Of a stretch of DNA of 64,000 nt, positions 1 through 9,256 are shown piece after piece (the stretch's first letter is position 1; each line of letters starts with the position of its first letter). The notes beneath the pieces are model-generated. The model saw nothing but the letters and a program-made list of their open reading frames with translations, was not told the origin of the DNA and did not search any database. Source of the DNA: Pandoraea commovens (GTDB taxonomy: Bacteria; Pseudomonadota; Gammaproteobacteria; Burkholderiales; Burkholderiaceae); contig NZ_CABPSA010000003.1 in the NCBI RefSeq assembly GCF_902459615.1, positions 434,001 to 498,000 of the forward strand, read 5' to 3'. The translations under genes and the position numbers were made by a program.

Positions 1-860
1 ACGCAGCGGCCGTCACGCCCGGGCGTCACGTGCGTCATGTCGGGGAAGATCTGGCCACCGGCCATATCGCCCTGCATGCAGGCAAGCGACTGCGACCGGC
101 GGCTCTTGGCTTGCTGGCGTCGCTGGGCATTGCGGAAGTCCCGGTGCGCCGACGCATCCGCGTCGCCTTCTTCTCGACCGGCGACGAACTCCGCTCGGTA
201 GGCGAACCGCTCGCCCCGGGCAATCTGTACGACAGCAATCGCTACACGCTCTTCGGCATGCTGCAGCGATTGGGCGTCGAAGTGCTGGATCTGGGCGTCG
301 TACGCGACGATCCTCAGGCCATCGAAGACACCCTGCGCACCGCCTGTCGCGAGGCCGACGCCGTCATTACCTCGGGTGGCGTATCCGTTGGCGAAGCCGA
401 TTTCACGCGCGAAATGATGACGCGTCTGGGCAATGTCGTGTTCTGGAAGATGGCGATGCGCCCGGGCCGCCCGTTTGCCTTCGGCGAACTGGAGAGCGAG
501 GGCAAGCGCGCCCTGCTGTTCGGCTTGCCCGGCAACCCTGCCGCCGTGATGGCGTCGTTCTACCATCTGGTGCGCGACGGCCTGTTCGCTCTTATGGGTG
601 CAGAGCCGCAAGTCACGCCGTGCCTGCCCGTACCGACGGCCACCGCCATCGCCAAGCGCCCGGGGCGCACCGAGTTTCTGCGCGGCATTCTCGCTGCGGA
701 TGCTCAGGGCCGCTGGCAAGTCACCGTCGCGGACGCACAAAGCGCGGGCATTTTGCGCACGATGAGCGAAGCCAACTGTTTTGTGACGCTGGGCACCGAA
801 CGTGGCGATGTCGCCGCCGGAGAACTGGTCGACGTCATCCCATTCGACGGTCTGGTGTAA
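1..860 (+). CDS. moeA: Molybdopterin molybdenumtransferase MoeA, 3' part
   Basis: MoeA inserts molybdate into adenylylated molybdopterin in the cytoplasm, the last step of Moco synthesis. The reading frame is open from base 3, so the gene starts before the window; the GTG at 30 is internal. About 286 residues remain of a usual ~400. Visible are the molybdopterin-binding fold with FSTGDELR, the TSGGVSVGE loop, the LFGLPGNPAAV motif, and the beta-barrel domain IV ending in VDVIPFDGLV. The missing part is the N-terminal domains I/II. The next gene follows after 134 bp on the same strand and is unrelated. The family assignment is firm. Confidence 0.95.
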   Translation, partial: AAAVTPGRHVRHVGEDLATGHIALHAGKRLRPAALGLLASLGIAEVPVRRRIRVAFFSTGDELRSVGEPLAPGNLYDSNRYTLFGMLQRLGVEVLDLGVVRDDPQAIEDTLRTACREADAVITSGGVSVGEADFTREMMTRLGNVVFWKMAMRPGRPFAFGELESEGKRALLFGLPGNPAAVMASFYHLVRDGLFALMGAEPQVTPCLPVPTATAIAKRPGRTEFLRGILAADAQGRWQVTVADAQSAGILRTMSEANCFVTLGTERGDVAAGELVDVIPFDGLV

Positions 861-994
861 CAACAAACCCGATACTCACTCCAGCACAAGCGCATCCGAA
901 TACCCCCAAAAAAGCGAAGCAACGCAATAACGAAATATCGCTGACGTCGGCGCTTCGACGATGTCAGCACCACACAAACCGAAAGCACACGGCA

Positions 995-1279
995 ATGACA
1001 ACGAAAAAACAGATCACATACATCAGTCCCGGCCAGACGGCCAAAGCGCTGGTGCTGGTCTACCTCACTTTCAGCATTCCGCTGGTTCTGCTCGCCTTCC
1101 TGGCGGCGTTCATCCGTTACGGCGAACTGCCGGGCCTCGCGATCATTTCCGCGCTCGTGCTCAACGCCATCGTCGGCTTCGTGCTGCTCTGGATTGCCTG
1201 CCACCTGTACAACTGGGTGGCGGTGAAGTTCGGCGGCATCGAGATCGCACTGAGCGACGCCCCGGAAGAAGAGTACTAA
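995..1279 (+). CDS. Small two-TM membrane protein, unknown function
   Basis: A 94-residue protein of unknown function. Two hydrophobic stretches (about residues 18-40 and 47-72) predict two inner-membrane helices, with a short polar N terminus and an acidic C terminus (DAPEEEY). The ATG at 995 was chosen because translation from it gives a compact membrane protein; the frame stays open upstream into moeA without a sensible start. It lies 3 bp before the GNAT gene and is probably cotranscribed with it. I recognise no named family. Confidence 0.7.
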   Translation: MTTKKQITYISPGQTAKALVLVYLTFSIPLVLLAFLAAFIRYGELPGLAIISALVLNAIVGFVLLWIACHLYNWVAVKFGGIEIALSDAPEEEY

Positions 1280-1282
1280 GCG

Positions 1283-1780
1283 ATGTCCCTGACCCTGCGC
1301 GCTGCGACTGCCGACGATGTCGGCGCTATTCACGGCCTGATGCGAGAGCTGGCTGTTTTCGAAAAGTTGCTGGATATCTTCGAGGCAACGCCCGAGAGCG
1401 TGCACGAGGCGCTGTTCGGTGCGAAGCCCGCAGCAGAATGCCTGATGGCCGAGTGGGATGGCGTGCCGGTCGGCTACGCGATCTACTTCCACAACTTCTC
1501 GACGTTCCTCGCTCGCCGGGGTCTGTATCTGGAAGACGTCTACGTGCAGCCGACGATGCGCGGTCGTGGCGTGGGACAGGCGGTGTTGCGTCAGCTCGCG
1601 CGCATCGCCATCGAGCGCAATTGCGGACGTTTCGAATGGACGGTGCTCGACTGGAATCAACCGGCCATCGACTTCTACGAGGCGCAGGGCGCAACGGTCC
1701 TGCCCGACTGGCGCGTGGTCCGCATGACGGGCGACGCCCTCACGCAATTTGCCGAAGGCGGGAAAGCGTCCAGGGCCTGA
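1283..1780 (+). CDS. GNAT family N-acetyltransferase
   Basis: A 165-residue single-domain GNAT protein that should transfer an acetyl group from acetyl-CoA to a small amine. The acetyl-CoA loop is seen as RGRGVGQAVL near residues 93-102, preceded by the beta-4 strand LYLEDVYVQP, and the typical DWNQPAIDFYEAQGA segment follows. This pattern resembles the SAT-like (diamine acetyltransferase) branch, so a polyamine-type substrate is possible but unproven. It starts 3 bp after the small membrane protein and is closed by a strong hairpin at 1802-1835. Confidence 0.88.
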   Translation: MSLTLRAATADDVGAIHGLMRELAVFEKLLDIFEATPESVHEALFGAKPAAECLMAEWDGVPVGYAIYFHNFSTFLARRGLYLEDVYVQPTMRGRGVGQAVLRQLARIAIERNCGRFEWTVLDWNQPAIDFYEAQGATVLPDWRVVRMTGDALTQFAEGGKASRA

Positions 1781-1801
1781 AGCATATTGAAGCGTCCTGA
1801 A

Positions 1802-1835
1802 CAAAAAAAGCGCCCTGAACATTCAGGGCGCTTTG
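1802..1835. terminator. Bidirectional rho-independent terminator
   Basis: Thirteen-base arms (1807-1819 and 1822-1834, AAAGCGCCCTGAA and its complement) form a strong hairpin. A run of A on the left and TTT on the right serve both strands. It separates the convergent GNAT gene (ends 1780) and rmuC (ends 1883). Confidence 0.85.
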
Positions 1836-1882
1836 CATTTGGCCAAGCGGCGCGACGGCGACACCGTCGGGCGGACCAACGC

Positions 1883-3346
1883 TCAGTCCTCTTCGTCCGG
1901 CTCCATCTCGACGCCCAACAGTTCGACAGCCTGCTCGCCGGGCAATGCTTCGACGGCCTTGAGCTGACGCGCCATCGCGCGGGTACGGACTTCCGCCTTG
2001 TCGATGGAGCGCGTCACGGTCTCCAACTGCGACTTCGTCCGGGCGAGCACATCGCCGAACTTGGTGAACTCCGTCTTCACCGCACCCAGCACTTGCCAGA
2101 CTTCGCTGGAACGTCGTTCGATGGCCAGCGTGCGGAATCCCATCTGAAGACTGTTGAGCAACGCCGTGAGCGTCGTCGGCCCCGCCACCGTCACGCGATA
2201 TTCGCGTTGCAGCAGATCCGACAATCCCGGACGTCGCAGCACTTCCGCATACAGACCTTCCGTCGGCAGGAACAGCAGCGCGAAATCGGTAGTGTGCGGC
2301 GGCGCCAGATACTTGTCTGCAATCGTCTTCGCTTCCAGTCGAATACGCGTTTCCAGCGCCTTCGACGCCTCTTCAACCGCGACCGGATCGGCGCGCTCCT
2401 GCGCATCGAGTAAGCGCTCGTAATCCTCACGCGGGAACTTGGCATCGATCGGCAGCCAGACCGGCTTGTTGCTATCGCCGCTCTGCCCCGGCAAGGCAAT
2501 CGCAAATTCCACGCGCTCGGTGCTGCCCGGACGCGTCGCCACGTTCTTCGCATACTGCTCGGGCGTGAGCAATTGTTCGAGCAGCGCCTGCAACTGCACT
2601 TCGCCCCAGATACCGCGCGTCTTCACGTTGGTCAGCACACGCTTGAGATCGCCCACACCTGCGGCGAGCGTCTGCATTTCGCCGAGTCCGCGATGCACCT
2701 GCTCCAGACGATCCGACACCAGCTTGAACGACTCGCCGAGACGCTGTTCGAGTGTGGCATGCAGCTTCTCGTCGACCGTGCGACGCATTTCTTCCAGCTT
2801 TGCCGCGTTGTTGACCTCAATGTCCTTGAGCTTCTGCTCAAGCGTGGCACGCACCTCTGCCAGACGCCGCTCGTTACCTTCGGACAGTTGCGTCAATTGC
2901 TGATGCTGCGCTTCGCCGAAGCGACGCAGCGTCGACGTCTGCTCTTCGCGCATCTGCTGGCCGTTGAGCACCAGACTCTGACGAATGGCTTCCAGCTGTG
3001 CGGCGTTGGACTCGGTGAGCTTCGCGAGTTGCTGGGCGAAGCCGTCGATCTGATTGTTCTGCACCGTGGCGACGCTCGTCATCTGCGCCGCCAGCGTTTG
3101 CTGGAACTGCGCCATTTGCGCGCTTTGCTCACCGCGACCGGCGCGCGCCGTCTCGGCGAACTCCTGACGCAGCCCTCGTTCGCTACGGTCCGCCGCGTGC
3201 AGCAGATCGTCACGCACATTGGTGAGCGAGTCATTGAGCGTCGCGCGCAGCGACGCGTCGCCGCCACGCTGCCAGACCTTCACCGCAATCGCGATCATCA
3301 CCAACAAATTCAGCGCCGCCAGCGCTACCAACACCATCTCGACCAT
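1883..3346 (-). CDS. rmuC: DNA recombination protein RmuC
   Basis: RmuC is a predicted nuclease-fold protein that limits inversions at short inverted repeats. The 487 residues contain an N-terminal membrane helix (about 4-23), a long glutamine-rich coiled coil (about 30-200), and the conserved RmuC domain with LKRVLTNVKTRGIWGE and LPIDAKFPREDYERL, in which the acidic and lysine residues of the PD-(D/E)XK-like core are visible. A short acidic tail (PDEED) ends it. The next gene downstream on its strand is the convergent GNAT gene, separated by a terminator. No odd features. Confidence 0.95.
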   Translation of the reverse strand: MVEMVLVALAALNLLVMIAIAVKVWQRGGDASLRATLNDSLTNVRDDLLHAADRSERGLRQEFAETARAGRGEQSAQMAQFQQTLAAQMTSVATVQNNQIDGFAQQLAKLTESNAAQLEAIRQSLVLNGQQMREEQTSTLRRFGEAQHQQLTQLSEGNERRLAEVRATLEQKLKDIEVNNAAKLEEMRRTVDEKLHATLEQRLGESFKLVSDRLEQVHRGLGEMQTLAAGVGDLKRVLTNVKTRGIWGEVQLQALLEQLLTPEQYAKNVATRPGSTERVEFAIALPGQSGDSNKPVWLPIDAKFPREDYERLLDAQERADPVAVEEASKALETRIRLEAKTIADKYLAPPHTTDFALLFLPTEGLYAEVLRRPGLSDLLQREYRVTVAGPTTLTALLNSLQMGFRTLAIERRSSEVWQVLGAVKTEFTKFGDVLARTKSQLETVTRSIDKAEVRTRAMARQLKAVEALPGEQAVELLGVEMEPDEED

Positions 3347-3424
3347 CGCGTTGCGACTCCCGTTGATTCTTTCTCTATTCTGCCAACGTCACTGCCGACG
3401 TCGCCTGACGTCGCCTGACGTCAT

Positions 3425-4414
3425 TTATGACTTGCGCGCCGCCGGATTGAGCAGGCAAGGCGGCTTGCCTGCGGCCGCCCCGAAACCCAGCGCCGCGATC
3501 AGATTGTCGGCTGCCAGACTGGCCATACCCCGGCGTGTCGCCGCTGACGCGCTCGCGATGTGCGGCGTCAGCACGACGTTCGACACCTTCAGCAAATCGG
3601 GATGCACCTTCGGTTCGCCCTCGAACACGTCGAGGCCAGCAGCCGCGATCTGCTTATTCGCCAGCGCCGCGGCGAGCGCGGCATCGTCGACGATGCCGCC
3701 GCGCGCCAGATTCACCAGCGTGGCCGTCGGCTTCATCAGCGCCAACTCTGCGGCACCGACGGTGTGATGCGTTGCGCTCGAATACGGCAAGACAAGAATG
3801 ACGTGATCGGCCGTGCGCAGCAGCGTGTCCTTGTCGACGTAGCTCGCCTTGCAGGCCGCTTCCGTCGCGGCATCGAGACGTGAGCGATTGTGATACACCA
3901 CCCGCATATTGAAGCCCATGGCGCGACGCGCGATCGCCTGACCGATGCGTCCCATGCCGACGATGCCCAGCGTGCTGCCATGCACGTCGGCGCCCAGGAA
4001 CATGTCGTAAGCCCACTTGTCCCAGTGCCCCTCGCGCAACCAGCGCTCGGACTCGGTCACGCGACGCGCCGTCGCCATCAGCAATGCCCAGCCGAAATCG
4101 GCGGTCGTCTCGTTGAGCACATCGGGGGTGTTCGTCGCCATGACGCCTGCGGCCGTCATCGCTTCGATATCGAAGTTGTTGTAGCCCACCGCCATGTTGG
4201 CCACCACGCGCAGATTCGGCGCACCGGCGAGCACCGACGCATCGATGCGCTCGCTCGCCGTGGTGATCGCACCGGCCTTGTCGGCCAGACGCGCACGCAA
4301 TTCGTCGCTCGAAAACACCGTATCGGCATCATTCCGCTCGACGTCGAAGTACTGCGCCAGACGTTCGATCACGTCAGGAAAAATGGCGCGGGCTACCAGG
4401 ATCTTCGGTTTCAC
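3425..4414 (-). CDS. D-2-hydroxyacid dehydrogenase (glyoxylate/hydroxypyruvate reductase type)
   Basis: A 329-residue NAD(P)H-dependent D-isomer-specific 2-hydroxyacid dehydrogenase. The Rossmann motif GMGRIGQAIARR lies at 153-164, and the catalytic Arg238 (VNLARGG), Glu267 (FEGEP) and His285 (LTPHIASAS) are present. Length and sequence fit glyoxylate/hydroxypyruvate reductases (GhrB type), which reduce glyoxylate to glycolate. That would fit the glcDEF region about 10 kb away, but the exact substrate cannot be read from sequence. It lies between rmuC and the ion transporter on the same strand, 49 bp after the transporter's stop. Confidence 0.9.
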   Translation of the reverse strand: MKPKILVARAIFPDVIERLAQYFDVERNDADTVFSSDELRARLADKAGAITTASERIDASVLAGAPNLRVVANMAVGYNNFDIEAMTAAGVMATNTPDVLNETTADFGWALLMATARRVTESERWLREGHWDKWAYDMFLGADVHGSTLGIVGMGRIGQAIARRAMGFNMRVVYHNRSRLDAATEAACKASYVDKDTLLRTADHVILVLPYSSATHHTVGAAELALMKPTATLVNLARGGIVDDAALAAALANKQIAAAGLDVFEGEPKVHPDLLKVSNVVLTPHIASASAATRRGMASLAADNLIAALGFGAAAGKPPCLLNPAARKS

Positions 4415-4463
4415 CAGTTGTCTCGTAAAGGTTGGCCGCGTGGCGACGTGGGCCTATTGCGGC

Positions 4464-5882
4464 TCAGAAGAATATCAGGGTCATCACAACGAACAGCGGC
4501 AGCAGAATTGCGCCCGACCACAGCATATAGCCAAAGAAGCTCGGCATGCGAATGCCGCGTTGCTCCGCAATGGCCTTCACCATGAAGTTCGGGGCATTCC
4601 CGATGTACGTATTCGCGCCCATGAACACAGCGCCTGCCGAGATCGCCGCCAGCGTGGCTGCACCGCTCGTCATCAGCGACGCCGCATCGCCACCCGCCGT
4701 ATTGAAGAACACAAGGTACGTCGGCGCGTTATCCAGGAACGACGACAACAACCCCGTCGCCCAGAAGTACATCACGTTGTCCGGCGCCCCGCCCGGCCCC
4801 GTCACCAGACGAATCACCCAGCCCAGTGCACCGGCTTCGCCCGCACGCAGAATCGCCACCACGGGGATGATCGTCAGGAAGATGCCTGCGAACAGTTTGG
4901 CAACCTCTTTCATCGGCTCCCAGTTGAAGCCGTTGCCTTCGCGCGCCGTGCGCGGCGTGATCGCCAACGAGATCAGCGTCACCACGACCAAACCGACGTC
5001 GCGCGCCAGATTCTGCAAGGCGACCGGCGTGCCGAACACGTCGAACGAGACACCCGGCTTCCAGATACCGCTCATCAGCACCAGACCGACAGCTGCTGCG
5101 AGCAGAATGAAGTTACGTTTGCCTTCGAGTCGCAGCGGCGCGGCGTGCGGCGTCGGATCCAGCTCGTCGATCTGACGCTCGCTCTTCTGACGGAAATGGT
5201 AAGCATCGATGATGAAGAACAGCACCAGCAGCACGGCACAGATGAACAGCGTCTCCGGCCAGATATGCGCCGTCGTCCAGAAGAAATCGACCCCTTGCAG
5301 GAAACCGAGGAACAACGGCGGATCGCCCAGCGGGGTCAGTGAACCGCCCGCGTTGGCCACGAGGAAGATGAAGAAGACGACGACGTGAACGTTGTGTTTG
5401 CGGTTGTCGTTCGCGCGAATCAGCGGACGAATCAGCAGCATGGCCGCGCCGGTCGTGCCCATGATGCTCGCCAGCACGGTGCCCAGCGTCAGCAGCCCGG
5501 TATTGAGCCACGGCCCGCCGCGCAAGTTGCCGTGCACGCAAATGCCACCGGCCGTCGTGAACAACGCCGTGAGCAGCACGACGAACGGAATGTACTCCCC
5601 GACGACCGCGTGAACGGCGCCGTACCACGCCGCCCCGGCGCCGAAGACCAGCGCGAACGGCAGCAGGAAAGCTGCGCCCCAGAACGCCGCGATCTTGCCG
5701 AAGTGGTGGTGCCAGAACGCGGGAGCGAGCAGCGGCCCGAGCGCAATCGACAGCAGCAGTCCGGCAAACGGCACGCCCCACCAGGCGACGAGTTGTGCGC
5801 CGTCCGGTCCGGCAGCGAAGGCCGCCGGGCTTGCCAATGCCAGCCCCGTCGCGGTCAGTGCTCCCCAAATCCCCTTATGCAT
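4464..5882 (-). CDS. Sodium:proton antiporter / CitMHS-like ion transporter
   Basis: A 472-residue polytopic inner-membrane protein with about 11-12 hydrophobic segments and a signal-like N terminus ending in AFA. Conserved stretches such as ANAGGSLTPLGDPPLFLGFLQG and FLDNAPTYLVFFN match the ion-transporter superfamily branch annotated as putative citrate transport or NhaD-like Na+/H+ antiporters. The SxTPxGDPP motif is typical of that fold. I cannot tell citrate from sodium transport. The dehydrogenase downstream on the same strand could be cotranscribed. Confidence 0.85.
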   Translation of the reverse strand: MHKGIWGALTATGLALASPAAFAAGPDGAQLVAWWGVPFAGLLLSIALGPLLAPAFWHHHFGKIAAFWGAAFLLPFALVFGAGAAWYGAVHAVVGEYIPFVVLLTALFTTAGGICVHGNLRGGPWLNTGLLTLGTVLASIMGTTGAAMLLIRPLIRANDNRKHNVHVVVFFIFLVANAGGSLTPLGDPPLFLGFLQGVDFFWTTAHIWPETLFICAVLLVLFFIIDAYHFRQKSERQIDELDPTPHAAPLRLEGKRNFILLAAAVGLVLMSGIWKPGVSFDVFGTPVALQNLARDVGLVVVTLISLAITPRTAREGNGFNWEPMKEVAKLFAGIFLTIIPVVAILRAGEAGALGWVIRLVTGPGGAPDNVMYFWATGLLSSFLDNAPTYLVFFNTAGGDAASLMTSGAATLAAISAGAVFMGANTYIGNAPNFMVKAIAEQRGIRMPSFFGYMLWSGAILLPLFVVMTLIFF

Positions 5883-6133
5883 TGTTTCTGGTTCCTAGTG
5901 ATTGATGGTCGACTGCGTACGAGTCGCCGTCAGCGCCGGAGTGCCCATAACAGCACGACCTTGGGATAAATCCCAAAACGATGATGTGTGTTTCCCGAAA
6001 GGACCGATGCCTTCGGCATTCGGTCGCTTTCCGCAGTCTTGCGCCTCGCCGTCGCGCATCTACGCGGGCGAGTGAGAAAGTCGACGTCGATGCGTCGCGC
6101 GCCGGATCGACCGTCCGCGCGACGCGGCGCTAC

Positions 6134-6796
6134 TTAAGCGCCGTCGACAATGATGAGATGGACACGGTAGGGCCCATGCGCGCCCAGCACCAGCGTCTGT
6201 TCGATATCGGCGGTCCGCGACGGTCCCGCAATGAAATTGGTCGCGCGCGAGAGTTGTCCTCGCTCGCTGCGCATCAGCGCAAAGCCGTCTTCGTGACCGG
6301 CGACGACGCGCGATGCAGGCACCACGGCGATGTGGGTCTCGGGCAGGAGCGTGGCCGAAGCAAACGTCTCCGGTCCCGACATCATCATCAGCGCACCGGT
6401 CTCGGCAATCGCGCAGAAGCATCCGGTAATGCCGACGAGATCGTCGCCATGCGGTTTGCGGAATTCCACTTCGCAGCCGGCGCTCGCCCAATCGAGCGAG
6501 CGCAGCGTCGGCCACGCCACCGCGCGGGTGGTCAGGCCGTTCGCCTGCAAATACGTACTGGCCGCCGCCGGCACGTCGCTCATGGCGGGAACGCGGTTAA
6601 TCGTCGTCGAAAGCGCTTCGGCCTTGGCGATGAACGTCGCCATGATGTCGCCGGACATCGCCGGACGCGGTCCCTGCGGGTGCCGCGCCAGATAGTCCTC
6701 GGCCGCCGCCTGCTCGTTCGCGCGGGCGGCATCGGAACGATGCTGGGCGTTGCGAATGCGGGCGAAGATGCGATTGCGGGCGTCGGAGGTATCCAT
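6134..6796 (-). CDS. lutC: LUD-domain lactate utilization protein C (LutC/YkgG)
   Basis: A 220-residue LUD-domain protein. In Bacillus LutC works with LutA and LutB to oxidise L-lactate. Visible family features are GITGCFCAIAETGALMM and the C-terminal GPSRTADIEQTLVLGAHGP, the typical LUD signature. The ATG at 6796 begins MDTSDARNRIFARIR; the frame continues upstream without conserved sequence. No lutA or lutB is nearby; pncB follows upstream on the same strand. Its partners must be elsewhere or it acts alone. Confidence 0.9.
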   Translation of the reverse strand: MDTSDARNRIFARIRNAQHRSDAARANEQAAAEDYLARHPQGPRPAMSGDIMATFIAKAEALSTTINRVPAMSDVPAAASTYLQANGLTTRAVAWPTLRSLDWASAGCEVEFRKPHGDDLVGITGCFCAIAETGALMMMSGPETFASATLLPETHIAVVPASRVVAGHEDGFALMRSERGQLSRATNFIAGPSRTADIEQTLVLGAHGPYRVHLIIVDGA

Positions 6797-6965
6797 GGGC
6801 TGTCCTGTGAAGCCGACGCGCCGGTCTGCGGCCGGCGTCGTCACTGTGTCGTCTCTCGAAGCCACCGGACCTAAGTCTGGCGGGCGATGCGCAATTATAG
6901 CGGCTGGGTCTGCCAGCGCGACGGGCGTTCGCGCACTATCGGAATCGTCTGCACCCGCCTTCGGA

Positions 6966-8159
6966 TCACTTCGCCTTTTCCGGCAACGGTGCGATCTCGA
7001 ACACCTGACGCAGATACGCCAGATAAGCATCGTCCTCGCACATATTCTTGCCTGGCGAGTCCGACAGCTTGGCCACCGGCTGACCGTTGCAACGCACCAT
7101 CTTGATGACGATTTGCAGCGGCTGATAACCGAGGTCGTTGGTCAGGTTCGTCCCGACGCCGAAAGCCAGTTTGCAGCGGTCGCGAAAGCGCTCGAAAAGC
7201 TGCAACACCTTCGGAATGTCCAGACCGTCCGAGAAGATCATGGTCTTGGTATGCGCATCGACGCGGTTCTGCGCGTAGTGCTCCAGCAGACGCTCGCCCC
7301 ACGCGAACGGATCGCCCGAGTCGTGGCGTGCGCCGTCGAAAAGCTTGCAGAAGTACATGTCGAAATCGCGCAGGAAGGCCGACATGCCGTAGACATCGGA
7401 GAGCGCGATCCCGAGGTCGCCGCGATACTCCTTCGCCCACGTCTCGAAACCGAAAATCTGCGAATCGCGCAGACGCGGACCCAGCGCCTGACACGCCTGA
7501 AGATACTCGTGCGCCATCGTGCCCAGCGGGGTGAGCCCAAGCTTCGACGCGTAGTACACATTGCTCGTGCCCGCGAACTGCTCGCCGAGTTCGTCGCGCA
7601 ACGTGTGAATCACTTCCTCGTGCCACTCTTTCGAGAAACGGCGACGCGTCCCGTAATCGGCGATTTTGCAATCACGGTAATCGGCCGGCTCCGCCAGCAT
7701 GCAAATCTTGTCCTTGAGACGCTGACGCCCTTCCTCATACGCAGGCGTGCGCTGCGTATTGCGGAAATAGACCTCGTTGACGATGGCGAGCACGGGAATC
7801 TCGAAGAGAATCGTGTGAAGCCAGGGCCCGCGAATTTCGATATCGATCTCACCGTTGCCCTTGGGCGACGGCGTGACCGTGATGTACTTCTCGTTCAGAT
7901 GGAACAGGTCGAGGAAATCGATGAAATCGCTCTTGATGAAGCGCATCGCGCCGAGATAGCGCAGCTCCGACTCTGTGAAGCGAAGCCCGCACAGCAAGCG
8001 AATTTCGTCGCGGATTTCATCGACGTAGGGCGTGAGGTCGACGCCTTCGGTACGGCACTTGAAGCGGTATTCGACCTGAGCCGCAGGAAAGTGATGCAGA
8101 ACGACCTGCATCATCGTGAACTTGTAGAGATCGGTATCGAGCAGCGACGTGATGATCAT
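6966..8159 (-). CDS. pncB: Nicotinate phosphoribosyltransferase
   Basis: PncB makes nicotinate mononucleotide from nicotinate, PRPP and ATP in the NAD salvage pathway. The 397 residues starting [18 protein letters not shown] match the E. coli enzyme in length (400). Characteristic segments are [23 protein letters not shown], the [12 protein letters not shown] active-site region and the [11 protein letters not shown] phosphate-binding loop. The ATG at 8159 was preferred to the start eight codons upstream because the homologous N terminus begins there. It is divergent from fdxA across 342 bp. Confidence 0.96.
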   Translation of the reverse strand: MIITSLLDTDLYKFTMMQVVLHHFPAAQVEYRFKCRTEGVDLTPYVDEIRDEIRLLCGLRFTESELRYLGAMRFIKSDFIDFLDLFHLNEKYITVTPSPKGNGEIDIEIRGPWLHTILFEIPVLAIVNEVYFRNTQRTPAYEEGRQRLKDKICMLAEPADYRDCKIADYGTRRRFSKEWHEEVIHTLRDELGEQFAGTSNVYYASKLGLTPLGTMAHEYLQACQALGPRLRDSQIFGFETWAKEYRGDLGIALSDVYGMSAFLRDFDMYFCKLFDGARHDSGDPFAWGERLLEHYAQNRVDAHTKTMIFSDGLDIPKVLQLFERFRDRCKLAFGVGTNLTNDLGYQPLQIVIKMVRCNGQPVAKLSDSPGKNMCEDDAYLAYLRQVFEIAPLPEKAK

Positions 8160-8501
8160 GACGACAGGCTCCGTGCGGAGCACTCACGAGAAAACATCGA
8201 ACGCTGCCGAACGTTCGCGCGTACTTTCATACGCGCGCAATACTCGTTGACGGGCAGCGCACAGGAACACCTGGCATCGTACCGCAAAGCGATGTCACGC
8301 ATCACATCATCCCAAATGCGCTAACGGATCGGAGTGGGGGTGGCAGCTCGTCTTGCGGTGGGGCGGGAGGAGGCTTGCGAGACGCGTCCGACGTCCGACG
8401 GCAACGCCCGTTCGGCTCTCGCACCCGCAATGGCGGGCTGCGTTACAATACGCGCTTTAACGGCCGATCGAAGCCGTTTTGCGCCCTACTCTGGAGTTGG
8501 C
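8160..8501. other. Divergent intergenic region pncB/fdxA
   Basis: This 342-bp region separates the divergent pncB and fdxA genes and should hold both promoters. A plausible -10 for fdxA is TACAAT at 8444-8449, about 50 bp before the ATG, without a convincing -35. I see no coding sequence or strong palindrome in it. Confidence 0.4.
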
Positions 8502-8825
8502 ATGACGCACGTTGTCACCGAAAGCTGCATCAAATGTAAATTCACCGACTGTGTGGACGTTTGCCCCGTGGACTGCTTCCGCGAAGGCCCGAACTTCCTG
8601 TCCATCGATCCGGACGAGTGCATTGATTGCGCGGTCTGCGTGGCCGAGTGCCCGGTGAATGCCATTTATGCCGAAGAGGACGTGCCGGGCGACCAGCAGG
8701 AATTCATCAAGCTCAACGCCGACCTCTCGCCGGGCTGGCCGAGCATCACCAAGACGAAGCCATCGCTCCCCGATGCGGACGACTGGAAGGACGTCAAGGA
8801 AAAGCTCCATCTGCTCGAACGCTGA
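8502..8825 (+). CDS. fdxA: Seven-iron ferredoxin FdxA
   Basis: A 107-residue 7Fe ferredoxin, a cytoplasmic electron carrier. The cysteine pattern is intact: Cys9, Cys17 and Cys50 fit the [3Fe-4S] cluster, and Cys21, Cys40, Cys43 and Cys46 the [4Fe-4S] cluster, as in Azotobacter ferredoxin I. The C-terminal extension after residue 60 ([10 protein letters not shown]...) is typical of the proteobacterial FdxA family. The ATG at 8502 has a GGAG ribosome site 8 bases upstream. It precedes the tRNA-Asn pair, which has its own promoter. Confidence 0.96.
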   Translation: MTHVVTESCIKCKFTDCVDVCPVDCFREGPNFLSIDPDECIDCAVCVAECPVNAIYAEEDVPGDQQEFIKLNADLSPGWPSITKTKPSLPDADDWKDVKEKLHLLER

Positions 8826-8884
8826 GCCACGAGCGCGACTGGCGGAATTCGCATCCCGGACGCATAAAAAATGCGCCCGGAGTG

Positions 8885-8914
8885 TTGACAGTGTGTAAAA
8901 ACCGCCACTATAAT
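8885..8914 (+). promoter_or_regulatory. Consensus sigma-70 promoter for tRNA-Asn pair
   Basis: A perfect -35 box TTGACA at 8885-8890 and a perfect -10 box TATAAT at 8909-8914 are separated by 18 bp. The first tRNA begins 15 bp after the -10 box, so transcription should start close to the mature 5' end. Confidence 0.85.
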
Positions 8915-8929
8915 CGCTTTCTCTTTTGA

Positions 8930-9005
8930 TCCCCGATAGCTCAGTTGGTAGAGCGCCGGACTGTTAATCCGTAGGTCCCTGGTTCGAGCCCAGGTCGGGG
9001 AGCCA
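8930..9005 (+). tRNA. tRNA-Asn (GTT), first copy
   Basis: A 76-base cloverleaf with encoded CCA. The acceptor stem is TCCCCGA paired with TCGGGGA, the D arm contains AGCTCAGTTGGTAGAGC, the anticodon GTT is at 8963-8965, and the T arm has GGTTCGAGCC. It is driven by the consensus promoter just upstream. Confidence 0.97.
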
Positions 9006-9021
9006 AGAATACCGAAGCGAT

Positions 9022-9049
9022 GGCCTCGCTCCCGCGAGGCCTTTGTTTT
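9022..9049 (+). terminator. Possible terminator between the two tRNA-Asn genes
   Basis: GGCCTCGC (9022-9029) pairs with GCGAGGCC (9034-9041) and is followed by TTTGTTTT. It may end part of the transcripts or act as a processing site between the two tRNAs; the second tRNA shows no promoter of its own that I can see. Confidence 0.5.
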
Positions 9050-9091
9050 AGTCGGCACATCGTTACAGCGTTGTGCGACTGCCAAGTTTGA

Positions 9092-9167
9092 TCCTCGATA
9101 GCTCAGTTGGTAGAGCGCCGGACTGTTAATCCGTAGGTCCCTGGTTCGAGCCCAGGTCGAGGAGCCA
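9092..9167 (+). tRNA. tRNA-Asn (GTT), second copy
   Basis: A second 76-base tRNA-Asn with anticodon GTT, about 86 bp after the first. It is identical to the first except for one base pair in the acceptor stem: TCCTCGA pairs with TCGAGGA, so both sides changed and pairing is kept. The CCA end is encoded. A terminator follows at 9174-9206. Confidence 0.97.
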
Positions 9168-9173
9168 AAACAC

Positions 9174-9206
9174 AAAAAGCCCGTCTTTGACGGGCTTTTT
9201 TGTTTT
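9174..9206 (+). terminator. Rho-independent terminator of the tRNA-Asn operon
   Basis: Arms AAAAAGCCCGTC (9174-9185) and GACGGGCTTTTT (9189-9200) enclose a TTT loop and are followed by more T. This is a classical terminator directly behind the second tRNA. Confidence 0.9.
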
Positions 9207-9256
9207 CTGCGTCCCTATCGTTCAACGACAACGTCGACAAGCCGACGACCCTCAAA

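Noticed and set aside
704-1822. Long open frame of 372 codons antisense to the moeA end, membrane protein and GNAT genes
   Set aside because: Composition (Arg/His/Gln-rich) is typical of antisense frames in GC-rich DNA, and it runs across three genes with clear homology on the other strand.
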